A stretch of 64,000 nt of DNA, from the NCBI RefSeq assembly GCF_009753715.1, contig NZ_WQMS01000006.1, positions 62,001-126,000 of the forward strand, written 5' to 3'. How positions within the stretch are numbered: position 1 is the stretch's first letter; each line of letters opens with the position of its first letter. Of this stretch, positions 61,019 through 64,000 are shown one piece after another. The DNA comes from Sphingomonas horti. Lineage in GTDB: Bacteria > Pseudomonadota > Alphaproteobacteria > Sphingomonadales > Sphingomonadaceae. The translations under genes and the position numbers were made by a program. Below the pieces are notes generated by a model. It made no database searches, was not told the DNA's origin, and saw only the letters and a program-made list of their open reading frames with translations.

Positions 61019-61933
61019 ATGCTTGACCCTCCGCCCGCCTTTGTGCACGTGCGAAGGACCGTGCCCGAGACCCGCGCTCCCAGCTTCCAGGACCTGATCC
61101 TCACCCTCCACCGCTATTGGAGCGAGCAGGGCTGCCTGATCCTCCAGCCCTACGACATGGAAATGGGCGCCGGCACTTTCCACACCGCGACGACGCTGCG
61201 CGCGCTCGGCCCGGACTCGTGGAACGCCGCCTTCGTCCAGCCCTGCCGCCGCCCCACGGATGGCCGCTATGGCGAGAACCCGAATCGGCTGCAGCATTAC
61301 TACCAGTATCAGGTGATTCTGAAGCCCAGCCCGCCGAACCTGCAAGACCTGTATCTGGGCAGCCTGAAGGCGATCGGCCTCGATCTCCTCAAGCACGACA
61401 TCCGCTTCGTCGAGGACGATTGGGAGAGCCCCACGCTCGGTGCCTGGGGGCTGGGCTGGGAAGTCTGGTGCGACGGCATGGAAGTCACCCAGTTCACCTA
61501 TTTCCAGCAGATGGGCGGCTTCGACTGCAAGCCGGTCGCGGGTGAGCTCACCTATGGGCTCGAGCGGCTGGCCATGTACATCCAGAATGTCGACCGTGTG
61601 TACGATCTCGAATTCAACGGCCGCGGCGTCACCTACGGCGACGTGTTCCTCGAAAACGAGATCGAGATGTCGACCTGGAATTTCGAGGTCGCGAACACCG
61701 AAGCGCTGTTCGACGGCTTCCGCAAGGCCGCCGCGGAATGCGAGTCCTGCCTCGATCGGAAGCTCCCGATCCCCGCCTATGAACAGGCGATCAAGGCCAG
61801 CCACATTTTCAACCTGCTGCAAGCCCGCGGCGTCATCTCGGTGGCCGAACGCCAGGCCTATATGGGCCGCGTCCGCGACCTGGCGAAAGGCGCCTGCGCC
61901 AGCTGGATGGAAAAGAACGGATGGGCGGCGTGA
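61019..61933 (+). CDS. glyQ: Glycine-tRNA ligase subunit alpha
   Basis: A 304-aa catalytic subunit of the bacterial heterotetrameric glycyl-tRNA synthetase. Motifs: [60 protein letters not shown] and [20 protein letters not shown]. The first 14 or so residues are unusual, and a GTG at 61061 could be the true start. The stop codon is followed, 13 bp later, by a mobile-element end. Confidence 0.97.
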   Translation: MLDPPPAFVHVRRTVPETRAPSFQDLILTLHRYWSEQGCLILQPYDMEMGAGTFHTATTLRALGPDSWNAAFVQPCRRPTDGRYGENPNRLQHYYQYQVILKPSPPNLQDLYLGSLKAIGLDLLKHDIRFVEDDWESPTLGAWGLGWEVWCDGMEVTQFTYFQQMGGFDCKPVAGELTYGLERLAMYIQNVDRVYDLEFNGRGVTYGDVFLENEIEMSTWNFEVANTEALFDGFRKAAAECESCLDRKLPIPAYEQAIKASHIFNLLQARGVISVAERQAYMGRVRDLAKGACASWMEKNGWAA

Positions 61934-62409
61934 GCGGGCCTATCGATCCTCCCCGGGACGGGGAGGGGGACCGCGGCGCGGAGCGCCGTGGTGGAGGGGG
62001 CGCGTCCCACTCGCTCCGACGTCCCGAAGTATACGAAGCGCGAAAAGCACGGCGGGAAATGAGCCTGCCCGAAGTGCTCCTCTGGCAGCGCCTGAAGGGC
62101 TCGCCGCAAGGCATCGCCTTCCGCAAGCAACACCCGATCGGCCCTTACCGCGCCGACTTCTACTGCGCCGCCACCAAGCTGATCATCGAGGTGGACGGCA
62201 TCGGTCACGACCTGGGCGATCGGCCAGAACATGATGTATACCGAACCGAGAAGCTGGAGAGGCAAGGGTTTAGCGTAGTTCGCGTACTCGCCAGTGACGT
62301 TCTGCATGACCCTGATGCAGTGGCTGATAGCTTGGTCGTGCTCGCGTCCAGCCCCCCTCCACCACCGCTTCGCGGTGGTCCCCCTCCCCGTGAACGGGGA
62401 GGATCGTAG
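61921..62409 (+). CDS. DUF559 endonuclease-like protein
   Basis: A 162-aa frame whose first ATG overlaps the glyQ end; the true start is uncertain. Residues about 9-28 and 143-162 are translations of the flanking repeat halves (for example [18 protein letters not shown]). The core, about 33-140, is a DUF559 domain of the Vsr/restriction-endonuclease-like fold: [38 protein letters not shown] (candidate metal-binding Asp79), [12 protein letters not shown] (E-x-D at 90-92) and [15 protein letters not shown]. It resembles very-short-patch repair nucleases. It may nick or process the element's own hairpins. Its stop codon overlaps the glyS start by one base. Confidence 0.85.
   Translation: MGGVSGPIDPPRDGEGDRGAERRGGGGASHSLRRPEVYEARKARREMSLPEVLLWQRLKGSPQGIAFRKQHPIGPYRADFYCAATKLIIEVDGIGHDLGDRPEHDVYRTEKLERQGFSVVRVLASDVLHDPDAVADSLVVLASSPPPPPLRGGPPPRERGGS
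61947..62403 (+). mobile_element. Palindromic element carrying a DUF559 endonuclease gene
   Basis: A 457-bp unit bounded by TCCTCCCC and GGGGAGGA; with adjoining bases the ends form perfect 12-bp inverted repeats (CGATCCTCCCCG at 61944-61955, CGGGGAGGATCG at 62395-62406). The left half is hairpin CCTCCCCG-GGA-CGGGGAGG, GGGACC, hairpin CGGCGC-GGA-GCGCCG, GGTGGAGGGGGC. The right half is GCCCCCCTCCACC, hairpin ACCGC-TTC-GCGGT, CCCCCTCCCCG and a closing hairpin. The gene lies between the halves, where solo copies have only a short spacer. The element separates glyQ from glyS, which are normally adjacent. No target duplication is clear. Confidence 0.75.
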
Positions 62410-62411
62410 TG
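62396..62411 (+). promoter_or_regulatory. Ribosome binding site of glyS formed by the element end
   Basis: GGGGAGGA at 62396-62403 is both the right terminus of the mobile element and an excellent Shine-Dalgarno sequence 5 bases before the GTG start of glyS (62409). The DUF559 stop TAG shares its last base with that GTG. So glyS translation now depends on element sequence. Confidence 0.8.
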
Positions 62412-64000
62412 CCTGATTTTCTCCTGGAGCTCCTCAGCGAAGAAATCCCCGCCCGCATGCAGCCACGGGCGCGGAACGACCTAGCCCGCCTGTTCGAGGC
62501 CGAGATCGCCAAAGCCGGCCTGAAGGCCGAACGCATCGAGACCTTCTCGACGCCCCGCCGCCTCGCGCTGATCGCCCGCGGCCTGCCCGACCAGACCGAT
62601 GCCGTCCGCGACGAGCTGAAAGGCCCGCGCACGTCTGCTCCCCCCCAGGCGCTCGAAGGCTTTCTGCGCAAGACCGGCCTGACCCAGGACCAGCTCACCG
62701 AACGTGATGGCGTGTATTACGCGGTCATCGACAAGCCCGGCCGCGCCACCGCCTCGGTGCTGGCCGAGGCCATCCCGGCGATCGTCCGCGCCTTCCCCTG
62801 GCCCAAGTCGATGCGCTGGGGCGCCGCCTCGCAATCGACCGAGAGTCTCCGCTGGGTCCGCCCGCTGCACGGTATCGTCGCGCTCTTGGGCGGCGAGATC
62901 GTGCCTTTCGAGATCGACGGCATCGCGTCCGGAGCCGAAACCGTCGGCCACCGCTTCCACCACCCCGGCCGCATCACCATCGGCAGTGCCGACGATTACG
63001 CGGCGAAGCTGCGCGCCTGCCACGTCCTCGTCGACCATGAGGAACGCGAGGCCATCATCGCCACCGGCGCGACGACAGTGGCCGCCCAGGCCGGCCTCAC
63101 CCTCGTCCGCGACGAAGCGCTGCTGCGCGAAAATGCCGGCCTGACCGAATGGCCGGTGCCGCTGCTCGGCAGCTTCGACCCCGCCTTCCTGGAGGTCCCA
63201 CCCGAGGTGATCCAGCTCACCATGGCGACCAACCAGAAATATTTCGCCCTCCTCCAATCCTCCCCTGCATTTGCAGGGGAGGGGGACCGCTCGCCGCAGG
63301 CGAGTGGTGGAGGGGCGGACCCCGGCCTTGAGCCGGGGGACGAGCTCAGTCCTCCGCTTCGCTCCGGCCCCTCCACCGCGTTCGGCGGTCCCCCTCCCCA
63401 AGCAGAGCTTGGGGAGGACTTGAACCTCGCCCCCGCCTTCATCTGCACCGCGAACGTCGAGCCGCGCGACGGCGGGGCGACAATCGTCGCAGGCAACCAG
63501 AAAGTTCTCGCCGCCCGCCTGTCCGACGCGAAATTCTTCTGGGAACAGGACCTGAAGGTCCCGCTGGAGGAGCAGGCGAAAAAGCTCGACCAGATCGTCT
63601 TCCACGAAAAGCTCGGGACGATGGCCGACAAGGTCGCGCGCGTCGCCAAGCTCGCGCGCTGGCTGTGCGAGGAAGGCATAATCAAATCCTCCCCTGCGAA
63701 TGCAGGGGAGGGGGACCATGCGAAGCATGGTGGAGGGGCCCGGAGCGAAGCGGAGGGTGTTTCCGCCCGCTCCGCGGCCGGCCCCTCCACCGCCGGGCTG
63801 GCGCCCGGCGGTCCCCCTCCCCTCGACAAGCGAGGGGAGGACTTGGCGCAGTTGGCCTATGATGCCGCCCGCCTCTGCAAGGCCGACCTCGTCACCGGCA
63901 TGGTCGGCGAGTTTCCCGAGCTGCAGGGCGTGATGGGCGGCTACTACGCGCGCGCCCAGGGCCATCCCGACGCCGTCGCCGACGCGATCCGCGACCACTA
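62409..64000 (+). CDS. glyS: Glycine-tRNA ligase subunit beta, partial, with two in-frame repeat insertions
   Basis: The frame opens at GTG 62409 and is still open at the window end (530 codons seen; the family is usually near 690). It begins PDFLLELLSEEIPARMQPRA, then STPRRLALIARGLPD, ESLRWVRPLHGIVALLGGEI, LTMATNQKYFALLQ and VAGNQKVLAARLSDAKFFWE, all GlyS hallmarks. Two segments do not belong to the family: residues about 284-338 and 427-479. Both are translated copies of the palindromic repeat, both begin SSPA.AGEGD and end GEDL. Conserved GlyS sequence resumes in the same frame after each. The subunit binds tRNA-Gly, so the inserts must be tolerated if the gene works. Confidence 0.93.
   Translation, partial: MPDFLLELLSEEIPARMQPRARNDLARLFEAEIAKAGLKAERIETFSTPRRLALIARGLPDQTDAVRDELKGPRTSAPPQALEGFLRKTGLTQDQLTERDGVYYAVIDKPGRATASVLAEAIPAIVRAFPWPKSMRWGAASQSTESLRWVRPLHGIVALLGGEIVPFEIDGIASGAETVGHRFHHPGRITIGSADDYAAKLRACHVLVDHEEREAIIATGATTVAAQAGLTLVRDEALLRENAGLTEWPVPLLGSFDPAFLEVPPEVIQLTMATNQKYFALLQSSPAFAGEGDRSPQASGGGADPGLEPGDELSPPLRSGPSTAFGGPPPQAELGEDLNLAPAFICTANVEPRDGGATIVAGNQKVLAARLSDAKFFWEQDLKVPLEEQAKKLDQIVFHEKLGTMADKVARVAKLARWLCEEGIIKSSPANAGEGDHAKHGGGARSEAEGVSARSAAGPSTAGLAPGGPPPLDKRGEDLAQLAYDAARLCKADLVTGMVGEFPELQGVMGGYYARAQGHPDAVADAIRDH
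63258..63418. repeat. Palindromic element inserted in frame in glyS (first)
   Basis: A 161-bp solo copy with TCCTCCCC and GGGGAGGA ends. Hairpins: CCTCCCCTGCA-TT-TGCAGGGGAGG, then CTCGCC-GCA-GGCGAG, GGTGGAGGGGC, a centre that itself holds CCCCGGC-CTTGA-GCCGGGG, then GCCCCTCCACC, CCGC-GTTC-GGCGG, CCCCCTCCCCAAGC and its partner. It contains no stop in the glyS frame. Confidence 0.92.
63687..63841. repeat. Palindromic element inserted in frame in glyS (second)
   Basis: A 155-bp solo copy with TCCTCCCC and GGGGAGGA ends. Hairpins: CCTCCCCTGC-GAAT-GCAGGGGAGG, CATGC-GAA-GCATG, GGTGGAGGGGC on the left; GCCCCTCCACC, CGCCGGGC-TGG-CGCCCGGCG and CCTCCCCTCG with its partner on the right. It is read in the same glyS frame as the first copy and also lacks stops. 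Its length, like the first, leaves remainder 2 on division by 3. Confidence 0.92.

Noticed and set aside
63258-63841. Reading the glyS inserts as introns, inteins or frameshifts that break the gene
   Set aside because: Conserved GlyS sequence resumes in the same frame after each insert, there are no intein or intron boundary motifs, and the inserts match an interspersed repeat found outside genes.
62481-63998. A 505-aa minus-strand open frame
   Set aside because: It lies opposite glyS, whose plus-strand translation carries clear family motifs. The minus translation is a glycine/alanine/arginine-rich shadow.

Overview
The window is very GC-rich chromosomal DNA from an alphaproteobacterium, most likely a Sphingomonas or close relative in the Sphingomonadaceae. 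The main support is the general stress locus with the phyP-nepR-phyR-ecfG arrangement known from Sphingomonas, a PEP-CTERM protein, proA-nadD-rsfS-rlmH-envC-ctpA synteny, split glyQ/glyS, and many GC-rich palindromic interspersed repeats. Nearly all of it is coding, with short operons, many 4-bp ATGA overlaps and frequent GTG/TTG starts.

Layout. 1-4750 (mostly minus): MarC-like protein, folD, yggT, argB, a queuosine-precursor transporter, then a stand-alone holin/GH108 lysozyme pair. 4800-5640: a palindromic repeat, tRNA-Pro(GGG) and a gene-poor repeat-rich stretch. 5640-13890: lolC-lolD, glutathione peroxidase, a fused GH1-like/RmlD-like protein, dnaE. 13880-21870: small exported proteins, lipB, a membrane protein, GNAT, a lone Flp pilin, a HAF-repeat PEP-CTERM protein, a winged-helix/TolB-like/TPR regulator, hemF. 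21945-25350: trmL and the cytochrome bc1 operon petABC. 25450-35330: apt, a diguanylate cyclase, thioesterase and oligopeptidase B, PilZ, LytTR and Crp/Fnr proteins, Hsp20, tatBC. 35330-39640: the general stress response locus (entericidin, phyP, nepR, phyR, a 45-aa membrane peptide, ecfG and a NepR-like small ORF), with three sites resembling EcfG promoters. 39736-52320: glnE, bcp, a DUF455 protein, an M23 peptidase, erpA, xthA, amiC, PBP1A, prfB, a lipoprotein-like methyltransferase and a DUF3667 protein. 52370-58280: proA-[parDE]-nadD-rsfS-rlmH-envC-ctpA, with a toxin-antitoxin pair inserted in a conserved run. 58450-64000: dsbB, coq7, small exported proteins, an SDR, and glyQ-[DUF559 element]-glyS (glyS runs off the window).

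The most unusual feature is a repeat family with TCCTCCCC/GGGGAGGA ends and paired hairpins whose stems differ in sequence but stay paired. One copy (61947-62403) carries a DUF559 (Vsr-like) endonuclease gene between its two half-elements, sits exactly between glyQ and glyS, and its right end forms the Shine-Dalgarno sequence of glyS. Two gene-less copies lie in frame inside glyS, each adding about 53 residues, and a third lies next to tRNA-Pro. This looks like a DUF559-associated element with non-autonomous derivatives that can settle inside an essential gene without breaking it. A second point of interest is the NepR-like ORF convergent with ecfG, together with the EcfG-type promoter that precedes the small membrane peptide gene and ecfG.
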